Part shown: positions 27,989 to 36,628 of the stretch, in pieces
Layout of the letters: each line of letters begins with the position of its first letter
How positions within the stretch are numbered: position 1 is the first letter of the stretch
Source of the DNA: Funiculus sociatus GB2-C1
GTDB lineage: Bacteria; Cyanobacteriota; Cyanobacteriia; Cyanobacteriales; FACHB-T130
DNA: 64,000 nucleotides
Direction of reading: 5' to 3'
Assembly: GCF_039962115.1 (NCBI RefSeq)
Contig: NZ_JAMPKJ010000002.1
Coordinates: 124,001 to 188,000, forward strand
The notes under the pieces: generated by a model
Told to the model about the DNA's origin: nothing
The model's input: the letters and a program-made list of their open reading frames with translations, nothing else
The model's database searches: none
Program-made: the position numbers and the translations under genes

Positions 27989-28726
27989 ATGAACCCGACA
28001 GCAACTAGACTTGAGCCGAACAAGCAAAAAACTCAGATAATCAATCCTATTGAGCGTCCTCAGATTACCCAAGAGCTTTCCGAAAACATCATTTTAACCA
28101 CAGTAGACGATTTGTATAATTGGGCTAGACTGTCCAGTTTGTGGCCTCTGATGTTTGGGACTGCTTGCTGCTTTATTGAAATGGCTGCTTTTTTCGCAGC
28201 ACGGTTTGACTTCGAGCGTTTTGGCTTCAAACCTTGGCCCAGTCCTCGCCATGCTGATGTTATTATCACTGCTGGCACCATCACAATGAAAATGGCACCC
28301 GCCTTGGTGCGCCTCTACGAACAAATGCCAGAACCCAAGTATGTAATTGCGATGGGTGCTTGCACAATCACTGGGGGAATGTTCAGCAGCGACTCACCGA
28401 CAGCGGTGCGAGGCGTGGACAAGTTAATTCCGGTAGATGTATATTTACCTGGTTGTCCTCCCAGACCAGAGGCAATTATTGATGCCATCATCAAACTGCG
28501 TAAGAAAGTAGCGCAAGAATCGATACAGGAGCAAGGTGCATTTTCTCAAAGTCATCGCTACTACAGCATTACTCACAAAATGAAGCCTGCGCCACCGCTT
28601 TACTCTGGGGAATATTTAGAGTCATCGTCGCGGAATAATCCGCCCGAAGAATTAGCCAAAATGATAAAAGAGGCATCTTCTGTGATGTTTCCATCACTCC
28701 CAGAAAAGAATCAATCAAAAATCTGA
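27989..28726 (+). CDS. ndhK: NDH-1 subunit NdhK (solitary, divergent paralogue)
   Basis: ATG 27989 is chosen because CTAAAGGAG lies just upstream; an 18-codon in-frame extension lacks an RBS. The 245-residue protein is the NuoB/NdhK subunit carrying cluster N2. Cluster ligands are present: the CC pair in GTACCFIEM, Cys in [11 protein letters not shown] and Cys in [12 protein letters not shown]. It differs from usual cyanobacterial NdhK at [20 protein letters not shown], where FAALIGSRFDFDRFGL is common. It stands alone, whereas ndhK normally sits in ndhC-ndhK-ndhJ. It is probably a second copy that may build a variant NDH-1 complex on the thylakoid (inference). Confidence 0.9.
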   Translation: MNPTATRLEPNKQKTQIINPIERPQITQELSENIILTTVDDLYNWARLSSLWPLMFGTACCFIEMAAFFAARFDFERFGFKPWPSPRHADVIITAGTITMKMAPALVRLYEQMPEPKYVIAMGACTITGGMFSSDSPTAVRGVDKLIPVDVYLPGCPPRPEAIIDAIIKLRKKVAQESIQEQGAFSQSHRYYSITHKMKPAPPLYSGEYLESSSRNNPPEELAKMIKEASSVMFPSLPEKNQSKI

Positions 28727-28746
28727 ATTGGTAGGGAATGGAAGCC

Positions 28747-28780
28747 ACCCCCGTGCGCTGTGTTAAAAGCGCACGGGGGT
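28747..28780 (+). terminator. Strong hairpin after ndhK
   Basis: ACCCCCGTGCGC (28747-28758) pairs perfectly with GCGCACGGGGGT (28769-28780). No T-run follows, so it may stop or protect the ndhK mRNA end rather than act as a classic terminator. Confidence 0.6.
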
Positions 28781-28803
28781 GCGTGGCGCGAGAGGAAACT
28801 CAG

Positions 28804-28878
28804 CGCTAAAAGCTGGCAAACCGTTGAAACGGGTTGAAAACTCACTCAGTAAGCTTTAGCTCACTTTAGCTTTTAGCG
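28804..28878. repeat. 75-bp element bounded by 11-bp inverted repeats
   Basis: CGCTAAAAGCT (28804-28814) and AGCTTTTAGCG (28868-28878) bound a gene-free segment that contains further partial copies of the motif (AAGCTTTAGCT). It looks like a small palindromic dispersed element. Confidence 0.5.
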
Positions 28879-28945
28879 GGAAATATTATTTTCAGGCTCC
28901 TTGCATCAGTGTCAACATACCTTAGCATTCGATAGGATGGTTTAG

Positions 28946-29641
28946 ATGAGCGATCTAAACCGATGCTACAAAGTGCTGGGAATTGAGCCTGGAGCGTCAC
29001 CGGAAGAGGTGAACCAGGCTTATAAGGATTTAGCGTTTATTTGGCATCCCGATCGGATTCCTGAAGATAATCCTCGGTTGCGGCTAAAGGCTGAAGAAAA
29101 ACTCAAAGAGATTAATCACGCACGGGATGAATTGCGGTCAATTCAAAGAAATACTTCTAAAAAAACGGCTCAATCGCAGCGATCGCAATCTCGTACACAA
29201 CCACATAATACCGCAGCCAATTCTCGATCTCGCCCGAACGAACAGGCTAAATCTCACCATCAAACCAACTCGGCGCGTTCCGATCTCAGTGGAGGCGACT
29301 TTCGTGGTGCTAACTTCAAAGAAAAAGACTTGTCAGGCAGAAACTTCAGTTATGCTAATTTGAGCCAAGCTAACCTGAGCGATGCCTTTCTACATAAAAT
29401 CAATCTTCAGGGAGCCTCTCTCTACAGAGCGAATCTTTTTAGAGCCAATTTGCTGCAAGCAAACTTGAGGGATGCCAATTTACGGGAGACTAACTTAATT
29501 GGCGCTGATTTGAGTGGTGCTGATTTGAGTGGTGCTGATTTGACTGATGCAAAGGTTGGGGTAAATGACCGCCTGCTGGTTAAGCTGGTTGGAGCCAAGT
29601 TGACCGGCGCAATATTGCCAGATGGGACAATCCACGACTAG
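28946..29641 (+). CDS. J-domain / pentapeptide-repeat chimeric protein
   Basis: A 231-residue fusion. Residues 1-67 form a J domain with HPD intact (FIWHPDRIPED). A Ser/Gln/Asn/Arg-rich linker spans about 68-112. Residues 113-225 are pentapeptide repeats (A(D/N)LxX), for example FSYANLSQANLSDAF and LSGADLSGADLTDA, forming a right-handed quadrilateral beta-helix. The J domain should recruit Hsp70; the helix may act as a scaffold or client dock (inference). The J domain resembles that of 12606-14027 (PGAS, then YK or YR). Cytosolic. Neighbours give no functional hint. Confidence 0.88.
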   Translation: MSDLNRCYKVLGIEPGASPEEVNQAYKDLAFIWHPDRIPEDNPRLRLKAEEKLKEINHARDELRSIQRNTSKKTAQSQRSQSRTQPHNTAANSRSRPNEQAKSHHQTNSARSDLSGGDFRGANFKEKDLSGRNFSYANLSQANLSDAFLHKINLQGASLYRANLFRANLLQANLRDANLRETNLIGADLSGADLSGADLTDAKVGVNDRLLVKLVGAKLTGAILPDGTIHD

Positions 29642-29695
29642 CTTTAAGATATGACTGGGAACGAGATTATAGCAATTCTCAATTGGGTGCGATAC

Positions 29696-29785
29696 ATAAT
29701 ACATATGTAGGGACATGGCAATGCCATGTCCCTACCAAGATGGGGAGAACTTCAGAACCGCGATATATTCCGCCCAACTGAGAAA
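29696..29785 (-). repeat. Dispersed ~90-bp repeat with GTAGGGACATGGCA hairpin (copy B)
   Basis: The reverse complement of this segment matches 6530-6616 over nearly its whole length, including the TAGGGACATGGCA/TGCCATGTCCCTA palindrome. It sits between the ends of two convergent genes. Confidence 0.7.
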
Positions 29786-29792
29786 CCCTATA

Positions 29793-30803
29793 TTAGTACG
29801 GATCTGAGCTAAGTCGCCCTTTGTTAACGCTTCTGAGATAGTAGCCAGATGTAGGGCGATTTTTGAGGTTGAATGTACCGCCGCTTTTAACTTTCCAAAT
29901 CTTGTAGTTAGAGAAGGTCAGGGGGGTTTGCGGTTCGCATACCTCTGGCATATGGTCAGCGAGGACAAAGTATGCACCACCTCCCATCACCCGCGCCATC
30001 CCGTTTTTATCTACAACAACCGATGTATCTTCGTCTACTGCTATTCCGAAGGCGCTGTCAGATATCCCGTCTCTGATTTGACGCGCAATAAAGGTCATGA
30101 TGCGACCCATGCGATCGCGTTTGCTAAAGTGGGTGTCTACAAGGGTTGCTTTCATATTCGCCCACTTAAAGAAGTCGTAGGTGAAGCTGATGTCTTCATA
30201 GGGGTCTTCTAAAGCTTCCCTGGTTTCCACAGTATCCGAGCAGGCGTTGTAAACAAAATCACTTTGGATCATCGAACCTGCACTGGTGCCACCAATTGCG
30301 CCACCTCTGGCATTTACTGATTTTACCGCCGCCTCAACCGCTGTATTTTTGAAGTTCCGGGTGTATTCGCACTGGTCGCCACCAGCAAAAAATATCACCT
30401 CAGCGTTTTTGATAGGATTGACAACATTCGCTTTTTGTGCATCGTCCCGACTGGTGATGACAAGAGTTTCCACGGAGTCAACACCTTTCATGGATGCGAT
30501 CGCATCGTTGTATCCATCATCGCCGGAGGATCTGATAACTACGACATCAACTTTGGTGGCGCAATTTGTACAACCCCTTACCTGATTAATCATCCACTGA
30601 ATCGCCTCATCTACATCAGGGCCACCGCCGCCAAAGTTATAGGCTGGGCCAGCTAAGGTAGGATTAACATCGGCGGAGTTACCCTTCAGATAGCGCGTAA
30701 CTTTGGCTTGGGCGGGTAAGGTTAGAACTGTCATTATTATCATCAACAACAGTGCCACCGTGCTGATTTTCAGTGCTGAAGGGAGTCGGGATAAATTTAC
30801 CAT
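29793..30803 (-). CDS. Exported cyanophycinase-like peptidase (S51)
   Basis: A 336-residue protein with a signal peptide (ISTVALLLMIIMTVLTLPAQA). The S51 nucleophile motif is in GGAIGGTSAGSMIQSDF (about residue 177), preceded by VIFFAGGDQCEYTRNF. FGIAVDEDTSVVVDKNG matches the region after the catalytic His. Cyanophycinases cut cyanophycin into beta-Asp-Arg dipeptides; exported forms would act on extracellular polymer or on other peptides. It differs strongly from the cytosolic CphB at 51742. Two extra Cys (RGCTNCATK) may form a disulfide, in keeping with export. Confidence 0.82.
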   Translation of the reverse strand: MVNLSRLPSALKISTVALLLMIIMTVLTLPAQAKVTRYLKGNSADVNPTLAGPAYNFGGGGPDVDEAIQWMINQVRGCTNCATKVDVVVIRSSGDDGYNDAIASMKGVDSVETLVITSRDDAQKANVVNPIKNAEVIFFAGGDQCEYTRNFKNTAVEAAVKSVNARGGAIGGTSAGSMIQSDFVYNACSDTVETREALEDPYEDISFTYDFFKWANMKATLVDTHFSKRDRMGRIMTFIARQIRDGISDSAFGIAVDEDTSVVVDKNGMARVMGGGAYFVLADHMPEVCEPQTPLTFSNYKIWKVKSGGTFNLKNRPTSGYYLRSVNKGRLSSDPY

Positions 30804-30961
30804 AGCTTGCTGACTGAAATTGTCGGAGTGGGGTTTTCCCGCCCCTACTGGTAACGAGAATTATATTACCGGGCGAATGGCACTAACCGGAAAGCTTGCG
30901 TTTTGCCGAGATATGTGGATACGCCGATAATAATTTTGCCCCTGGCGTCAAACCGCCAACT

Positions 30962-31738
30962 CTACAGCATCTCTTCTTCGCGTAGAGTCAGGATTTCGAC
31001 ACCTTCCTCAGTCACAACTACTGTATGCTCAAACTGAGCGGAAAGCTTTCGATCCTTGGTGACAGCAGTCCAGCCATCTTTGAGAACTTCCACCTCCCAA
31101 GTACCTTCATTAATCATGGGTTCGATAGTGAAGACCATTCCCGATTTCAGACGCTTACCTGTATTCCGTTTACCATAGTGGGGAATCTCTGGTGCAGTAT
31201 GAAAAACGCGGTGTACGCCGTGTCCTGCAAAATCCCGCACTACGGAAAAGCCCTCTTTCTCAGCATATTCTTGGATAGCTGCACCAATGTCGCCAATCCG
31301 CGCCCCAGGCTTAACTTCGGCAATTCCTCGGAAAAGACACTCTTTGGTTACTTCAACCAGCTTTTTTGTTGTAGGTGAGGGCGAACCGACAAAGAATGTC
31401 TTAGATGTATCTCCGTAATAACTATTAAGAATTGGTGTCACGTCAATGTTAATAATGTCACCGTCTTTAAGAACTTGTTTAGCACTTGGGATGCCGTGAC
31501 ATACTACTTCATTGATGCTGGTGCAGATAGATTTGGGAAATCCTTTGTAGCCTAGTGGAGCGCTTATTGCTCCCTGTTCTTTTGTCCAGCGTTCTGCTTC
31601 GTCGTTGATTTGTAATGTGCTTACTCCTGGTTTAACCATTGGTTCTAGGTGGGACAGGAGGGCGGCGGCTAAGCGTCCAGAGGCACGCATTTTTTCTACT
31701 TCTCTGCTAGATAAAATCTCGATCATTTCGGTTTTCAT
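30962..31738 (-). CDS. map: Methionine aminopeptidase, type I
   Basis: A 258-residue enzyme that removes the initiator Met from nascent proteins. Metal ligands are seen in NIDVTPILNSYYGDTSKTFF (two Asp), GHGVHRVFH (His), FTIEPMINEG (Glu) and QFEHTVVVTE (Glu). No N-terminal zinc-finger extension. Cyanobacteria often carry several map genes; this is one of them. It is followed upstream by a purine-rich tract and a repeat. Confidence 0.95.
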   Translation of the reverse strand: MKTEMIEILSSREVEKMRASGRLAAALLSHLEPMVKPGVSTLQINDEAERWTKEQGAISAPLGYKGFPKSICTSINEVVCHGIPSAKQVLKDGDIINIDVTPILNSYYGDTSKTFFVGSPSPTTKKLVEVTKECLFRGIAEVKPGARIGDIGAAIQEYAEKEGFSVVRDFAGHGVHRVFHTAPEIPHYGKRNTGKRLKSGMVFTIEPMINEGTWEVEVLKDGWTAVTKDRKLSAQFEHTVVVTEEGVEILTLREEEML

Positions 31739-31797
31739 TGTTATTGCCTTTTAAGTTGTAGTTGATGGTTTTGGGTTGAGTTTAAGAGATGAACCGC

Positions 31798-31850
31798 GAA
31801 GGAAGAGGAGGAAGAAGAAAGAAAGAAAAAAAGAAAGAAAGAAGAAGTAA
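31798..31850 (+). repeat. Purine-only tract (GAA/GAAA-rich)
   Basis: About 50 bases consist almost only of A and G, in GAA, GAAA and GAGG units. It lies between map and the ABC transporter gene. It could form unusual DNA or arise by slippage; no function can be assigned. Confidence 0.6.
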
Positions 31851-31934
31851 TTTGTAGGTTGGGCTTACCGTGTGGAAACTCAACAAGTCACGCTTGTTTA
31901 CACGGATGTTGAGTTTCGTTTTGTGTTGATATAT

Positions 31935-33776
31935 CTACTGGTATCCTGCGGCTTGCAGTTTAAAAAGGGTAGCGTAGCGTCCCTGAAGCTGCAACAACTC
32001 TTGGTGAGTTCCTTCTTCCAGTACAACGCCTCCTTCTAAAACTACAATTGTGTCAGCCATGCGTACAGTTGAAAAGCGGTGCGAGATGAGGAGAACCATC
32101 TGATGCTGGGTAAGCTTCTGAAAACGTTCAAAAATCTTTACTTCAGCTTCCGCATCCATCGCTGCTGTTGGTTCGTCTAACACCAAAATATCCGCCGCAG
32201 TTCGCATAAATGCACGGGAAAGAGCAATTTTCTGCCACTGTCCGCCGGAGAGTTCGACTCCTCCCCGAAACCATTTCCCTAATTGAGTTTGATAGCCTTG
32301 GGCCATTTTCTCAATGAAAGGTTCAGCCATGCCTTTTTCGGAGGCAATTTTCCAGCGTTTTTCGTCTTCTATGTGGTCTACATCGCCAACGCCGACATTT
32401 TCCCCGACTTTGAACTGATAGCGCACAAAGTCTTGAAAAATTACGCCGATGCGATCGCGCAACACTTCACTATCCCATTCTTGTAAGTCTAAGCCATCGA
32501 GTAAAATGCGTCCTGAGTCTGGTGTATACAGTCGGGTTAAAAGCTTAATCAGGGTAGTCTTTCCCGAACCGTTTTCCCCGACAATTGCTAGTTTTTCTCC
32601 TGGTTTCAGGTGTAGGGAAATTCCATTTAAGGCGGGTTGCGAACTTCCAGGGTAGGTGAAGTAGACGTTCTGGAAACGTACCCCATCACCGGGAATTAAC
32701 CCCTCAGTTGCTGTACCCCAAGATTTCGGGATTTCTTCTTCTAGAAATTCGTAGAGGTTGGAGAGATACAGGTTGTCTTCGTACATTCCGCCGATGGAAC
32801 CCAAGGCGGCGGAAAAGGTAGACTGTCCTTGGCGGAATACCATTAAGTACATGGTCATGTCGCCGAGGGAGATGCGACTAGCGATCGCTTCCAGTACAAT
32901 CCAAGCGTAGGCGAGATAAAAGGCGCAGGTACTCAATAACCCCAACAAGTAACCCCAAAATCCTCGCCGTAGAGTCAGGTTGCGGTCTTCGTCGTAAAGT
33001 CGATGGAAGATGTCACGGTAGCGTTGTAGTAACAGATCCCCCAGTTGGTAAAGTTTCACCTCTTTGGCGTAGTCTTCTCGCGCAATCAGGGTTTCTAGGT
33101 AGTGTTGGGCGCGAGTTTCGGGGGATCGCCAGCGGAATAGGCGAAAAGCTTCCCCAGAGAAGCGAGATTCGGCGATGAAGGCGGGTAATGCTGCTGCTGC
33201 AAGTATCACCACAGCCCAAGCGGAGAAATTCAGCAACAAGCCGCCGTAAGTCACCAGTGAGAGAGCATTTTGAATTAAGCTGAATGTGCGGCTTACTAGG
33301 GAGAGGGGACGGCTTGATGCTTCCATCCGCGCCCGCATCAATTTGTCGTAAAATTCGGAATCCTCAAAATAGCGAAGTTCTAGCGTTAGCGCTTTTTGCA
33401 AAATTAGAACATTCACTTTTTGTCCCAGCAGGACTCGCAGCAAAGATTGACAAACAGTTAAACCCCGCTGACTACCTGCAAGTAATATAACTGCGATCGC
33501 TTCGAGTCCCACGTAACCCAAAGCTTGAAGGCGTTCGCTTTGCAACCCGGTTTGAGAAGCTAAGACTACTGCATCGACAATTAATTTGCCTACATAGGCG
33601 ACGGCGGCTGGTAGCAAACCTGCCACTATAGTAAGGATGGCAAAGATGATTGTCAGAATGCGGCTAGTAGTCCAAACTAAGCTGAGGGCGCGATCGCTGT
33701 ATCGGAAAACTGCTAGAGATTGACGCAAACGTTGCCAAATACCCTGGAGAAAGTTAAATTTCTGGTGACGACTCAT
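31935..33776 (-). CDS. ABC exporter, fused membrane and ATPase domains
   Basis: A 613-residue half-transporter. Residues about 1-330 hold the transmembrane domain (for example IIFAILTIVAGLLPAAVAYV and LLGLLSTCAFYLAYAWIVL). The ATPase carries Walker A GENGSGKTTLIKLL (about 402), signature LSGGQWQKIALSRA (about 507), Walker B ILVLDEPTAAMD and H-loop LLISHRFSTVR. It should work as a dimer in the cytoplasmic membrane, exporting lipid, peptide or drug; the substrate cannot be told. No signal for a peptidase domain. Confidence 0.92.
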   Translation of the reverse strand: MSRHQKFNFLQGIWQRLRQSLAVFRYSDRALSLVWTTSRILTIIFAILTIVAGLLPAAVAYVGKLIVDAVVLASQTGLQSERLQALGYVGLEAIAVILLAGSQRGLTVCQSLLRVLLGQKVNVLILQKALTLELRYFEDSEFYDKLMRARMEASSRPLSLVSRTFSLIQNALSLVTYGGLLLNFSAWAVVILAAAALPAFIAESRFSGEAFRLFRWRSPETRAQHYLETLIAREDYAKEVKLYQLGDLLLQRYRDIFHRLYDEDRNLTLRRGFWGYLLGLLSTCAFYLAYAWIVLEAIASRISLGDMTMYLMVFRQGQSTFSAALGSIGGMYEDNLYLSNLYEFLEEEIPKSWGTATEGLIPGDGVRFQNVYFTYPGSSQPALNGISLHLKPGEKLAIVGENGSGKTTLIKLLTRLYTPDSGRILLDGLDLQEWDSEVLRDRIGVIFQDFVRYQFKVGENVGVGDVDHIEDEKRWKIASEKGMAEPFIEKMAQGYQTQLGKWFRGGVELSGGQWQKIALSRAFMRTAADILVLDEPTAAMDAEAEVKIFERFQKLTQHQMVLLISHRFSTVRMADTIVVLEGGVVLEEGTHQELLQLQGRYATLFKLQAAGYQ

Positions 33777-33818
33777 ATCTTTGTTATAAATCGTCTTTAG
33801 GGATGTTGTGTTGCACCT

Positions 33819-34514
33819 TCAGGGAGGTAAGAGAACCTGAAGTTTCGAGTAGCGATCGCGCAACACTCCAGATAAGGCCCGTAACCCCCACTCTTCGCAG
33901 CGACGATGACCAACTGCAACAACGCTGATACCAGTTTCTTTTACAGCAGCTTCAGCAGGTTGTCTCAACTGCCCTGTAATATATAAATCGACCTTACGCA
34001 ACGCCGCCTCGCGTACCAGCGCATCTGTCATCGCGCCAACTACAGCAACCCGCTTCACCTCACCGCTAACTCCCGCCAGCACTTTGTCGCGTCCGCCGAA
34101 GATTTCGTTTAGACAACTACAGTAACTCACCATACTCTGAGTGGGAATTTCCCCCAGCATCCCAATTGGTCGCCCTTCTTTCTCACCCAACACCTCTAAT
34201 GCAGACATTCCCAACACATCTGCAAGACGATTATTAAACCCCAGTGTCAGGCGTTCATCAAAAGCTAAATGATACGCGACCACACCTATATCTGGCGCTA
34301 ACCCCGGTTCCAGTTTCCAGGGACGATGTAGAAATAAAGCATCTATTTGTCTAGATTTTGCCCATTCTACCAATCCATCCCAAGGTTCCAGCGCTAATCC
34401 AAAACGATGAATTGGGCGTGTTGAATGGTGGTAAATTCCGCCTTGGTCATCACCGAAACGATGGACGGCAAAGAATTGATTTAAAAATATAGCAATATCA
34501 TTTATAGTGAGCAT
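33819..34514 (-). CDS. Nif3-like dinuclear metal-centre protein
   Basis: ATG 34514 (MLTINDIAIFLNQFF) is preferred over an upstream alternative. The 231-residue protein matches the NIF3/YbgI/YqfO family: DALFLHRPW near residue 65 stands where the HHP metal motif usually lies, and GHRRCEEWGLRAL near the end corresponds to the GHxxxE ligand motif. The first motif is altered (LHRP), so metal binding may be changed. Family members are hexamers; the biochemical role is debated (GTP cyclohydrolase I type 2-like). Confidence 0.78.
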   Translation of the reverse strand: MLTINDIAIFLNQFFAVHRFGDDQGGIYHHSTRPIHRFGLALEPWDGLVEWAKSRQIDALFLHRPWKLEPGLAPDIGVVAYHLAFDERLTLGFNNRLADVLGMSALEVLGEKEGRPIGMLGEIPTQSMVSYCSCLNEIFGGRDKVLAGVSGEVKRVAVVGAMTDALVREAALRKVDLYITGQLRQPAEAAVKETGISVVAVGHRRCEEWGLRALSGVLRDRYSKLQVLLPP

Positions 34515-34548
34515 AATCTTACTTATAAAAAGAGTCAAAAGCTAGCTT

Positions 34549-34800
34549 GATCCCCCCCAGCCCTCCTTTTCAAGGCTACCGTGTATACACAAGTCTTCTA
34601 GCGCTGTCCTATAACGTTTTGATCCCCCCAACCCCCCTTAAAAAGGGGGGAACCGGAGTCAAAGTCCCCTTTTTAAGCAAGAGGCAAGGGGATCTCCAAG
34701 GATTTCTCTTCTGTATAGAGATGTGTATACAAGGCAGCTTTTCAAGGGGGGAGAATTAAGTCTTAGTCCCCCTTTTTAAGGGGGATGCAAGGGGGATCTC
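34549..34800. repeat. Cluster of GATCCCCC/TTAAAAAGGGGG palindromic repeats
   Basis: At least four variants of one motif lie in 250 bases: GATCCCCCCAGCCCTCCTTT (34551), GATCCCCCCAACCCCCCTTA (34621) with its complement arm, TTTTTAAGCAAGAGGCAAGG (34671), and CCCCCTTTTTAAGGGGG (34768). Related copies are at 39415-39447 and inside a gene at 63464-63488. They look like dispersed intergenic palindromes. TATACACAAG and TGTATACAAG near 34577 and 34721 add a second repeated motif. Confidence 0.75.
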
Positions 34801-34819
34801 GACTGTTTAAGCGTCTCGA

Positions 34820-35032
34820 TTATGACTTTTCAGACATCCTCTGAGAAGTTTGCTGTAATTTTTGCGCTTCTTGTAATTCTAGTCTCGCCAGGGATGTAGC
34901 CGCATCCGCTAGCTGTAAAGCTAAATTCGCCCGACAAATTGGGTCTTTTTCTTTCCAGAGATCCTTCGCTAGAAAATTGACTCGATAGCGAAACATTTTA
35001 ATTGAGCAGGGCGGAATAACTTTAATTTTCAT
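34820..35032 (-). CDS. Small hypothetical protein (70 residues)
   Basis: ATG 35032 is two bases downstream of the stop codon of the preceding gene (35035), so the two are coupled. The protein begins MKIKVIPPCSIKMFRYRVNF and ends in an amphipathic helix (ANLALQLADAATSLARLEL) with a polar tail. I do not recognise it. It probably works with the 108-residue partner upstream. Confidence 0.65.
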   Translation of the reverse strand: MKIKVIPPCSIKMFRYRVNFLAKDLWKEKDPICRANLALQLADAATSLARLELQEAQKLQQTSQRMSEKS

Positions 35033-35034
35033 AG

Positions 35035-35361
35035 CTATAATCTCTTTTCTACAGCAGCTCGAATGCGAAGGAATACCCATTCTGGCTCTAGGTACACAAA
35101 TGTTAGCAATATCACTTCATCTTCACTAATAATTTTTACATCGTAGGTTGTTTGTTGAGGTTCAACCAGTTCATGTTTCACAACTACAGTGTATTCCCCA
35201 ACCGGAAGGTCATCAAAACCCGCATCCGCATAAATAAAGTCAAAAGTCTCCTCTGCAAGCGGCTGTCCGTCTTGCCGAAGTAAAGTTACAAATGCAATGC
35301 CATCAATGGAAGTCAAGGCATTGTTATCTTGATTCCGAATCATCACGAAAATATCGGACAT
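35035..35361 (-). CDS. Small Ig-like hypothetical protein (108 residues)
   Basis: Beta-rich sequence such as GIAFVTLLRQDGQPLAEETF and DLPVGEYTVVVKHELVEP resembles a carboxypeptidase-regulatory-like or other Ig-like fold. No signal peptide. It heads a two-gene operon with the 70-residue protein. Function unknown. Confidence 0.68.
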   Translation of the reverse strand: MSDIFVMIRNQDNNALTSIDGIAFVTLLRQDGQPLAEETFDFIYADAGFDDLPVGEYTVVVKHELVEPQQTTYDVKIISEDEVILLTFVYLEPEWVFLRIRAAVEKRL

Positions 35362-35474
35362 CTAACCATTGCCTTTCGTTTCTAGTGTCACGAGTTTATC
35401 TCAAAATGAAAGCGATCGCTTTTTGATTCGGTGAGCAGTAATATTGCTGTAGCAAACTTCTATTCAGAGGCGCT

Positions 35475-36266
35475 ATGTTCATTAGCCTGATTGCAGACTA
35501 CGGAAACGGTGATCCAGCATTTGCTGAGGTTACACAACGTCTTTTGATGGCTTTACCAGCATCCCAGATTTACTGCCTCTCGGTGCCTCCCTTCAGTACC
35601 CTGGCGACTGGCTTTTGGGTGGCGCAACTCGGACTAAACCCTGGTTCCGCAGATCGACTAATATATCACAATTGCGCTCCTCGCCAAGATGACCCGGAGG
35701 CCCGTAAAAACAACGAGGGCGAGGGATTGACGTATGCTCTGCTACCAAATGGTGTCAAAGTGGTGGGTGTATTTGCTGGCTACACTCTCTCTTTTATCAA
35801 AGACCATGCTGAAGTTTTACACACAGTGAAGGTTTCGCGGGGAGGATCGCAGTTTCGATCGCGGGATGTGTTTCCCACTGCTGCTGCTGCGATCGCTTCG
35901 GGAGATACTAGCCTTTTGGGAGAAGTCTTGCAGCCAGACCAGATACCTGATGCACCAAGCGATCGCATCGCCTGGTGTGATGGCTACGGTAACATTAAAA
36001 CCACTATCCCCGCCCATAGCGTCGATTTGAAACCAGAACAAAAGGTGGTGGTTCGAGTCGGAGATGTGGTCAGCGATGCCATCTACTCAGACGGTAGTTT
36101 CAAAGTCCCAGAAGGAACTCTGGCATTTTCGCCGGGAAGTTCTGGTTGGAATTCCGCTAAAGATAATCAACCGATCCGCTGGATGGAGTTATTTCTGCGC
36201 GGCGGAAGTGCTTGGGAACGTTTCGGCAGACCCCGCTTAAATCAGTTAGTAACTCGCCTGAGTTAA
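35475..36266 (+). CDS. SAM hydrolase/halogenase family protein (DUF62)
   Basis: 263 residues. The N-terminus MFISLIADYGNGDPAFAEV fits the SAM-binding domain of the DUF62 (SAM hydroxide adenosyltransferase) family. CDGYGNIKTTIPA and TLAFSPGSSGWNSA correspond to the C-terminal domain motifs. Family members hydrolyse S-adenosylmethionine to adenosine and methionine, or use halide in rare cases. The usual second Asp of the DxGxxD start motif appears as Asn-Gly-Asp. A perfect-stem terminator follows. Confidence 0.8.
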   Translation: MFISLIADYGNGDPAFAEVTQRLLMALPASQIYCLSVPPFSTLATGFWVAQLGLNPGSADRLIYHNCAPRQDDPEARKNNEGEGLTYALLPNGVKVVGVFAGYTLSFIKDHAEVLHTVKVSRGGSQFRSRDVFPTAAAAIASGDTSLLGEVLQPDQIPDAPSDRIAWCDGYGNIKTTIPAHSVDLKPEQKVVVRVGDVVSDAIYSDGSFKVPEGTLAFSPGSSGWNSAKDNQPIRWMELFLRGGSAWERFGRPRLNQLVTRLS

Positions 36267-36273
36267 CCAAATT

Positions 36274-36321
36274 AAAAATTAAAAATGCAAAATCCTAATT
36301 AATTTTGCATTTTTAATTTTT
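36274..36321. terminator. Bidirectional terminator, perfect 20-bp stem
   Basis: The arms at 36274-36293 and 36302-36321 are exact complements (AAAAATTAAAAATGCAAAAT and its reverse). It overlaps the last codons of the convergent small membrane gene. Confidence 0.85.
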
Positions 36322-36519
36322 TGAAGGCTGTTTGGAATTTCCTGCCGCTGCTTGCACCACATTCCAAAATGCTGAAACAAATGCCGCTGCTAAAAGTACC
36401 AACATCAAAGTACCGAGAGCTGCAAAGGGAGAGAAAATGGTTAATATTAACAATGCCAAAACTATAATTGACACCACCGCTCTATTCATAAGTCTCATTT
36501 CCAGTTCCAGGCTACTCAT
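36313..36519 (-). CDS. Small two-span membrane protein, unknown
   Basis: 68 residues from ATG 36519; ATGs at 36498 and 36489 (MNRAVVSIIVLALLIL) are also possible, none with a clear RBS. Two hydrophobic segments, VVSIIVLALLILTIFSPF and ALGTLMLVLLAAAFVSAFW, precede a polar tail. I do not recognise the family. Its stop codon lies inside the terminator hairpin shared with the DUF62 gene. Confidence 0.6.
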   Translation of the reverse strand: MSSLELEMRLMNRAVVSIIVLALLILTIFSPFAALGTLMLVLLAAAFVSAFWNVVQAAAGNSKQPSKN

Positions 36520-36628
36520 ACAGCATATCAAGGCGATTCCCTAAACCGCGCCTTCCCCTTTGCTGAATTTAATCTCATCACTTTGAGAGATGAAACGCCG
36601 ATTCACAAACTCCAAATGTGGAGAAAAT

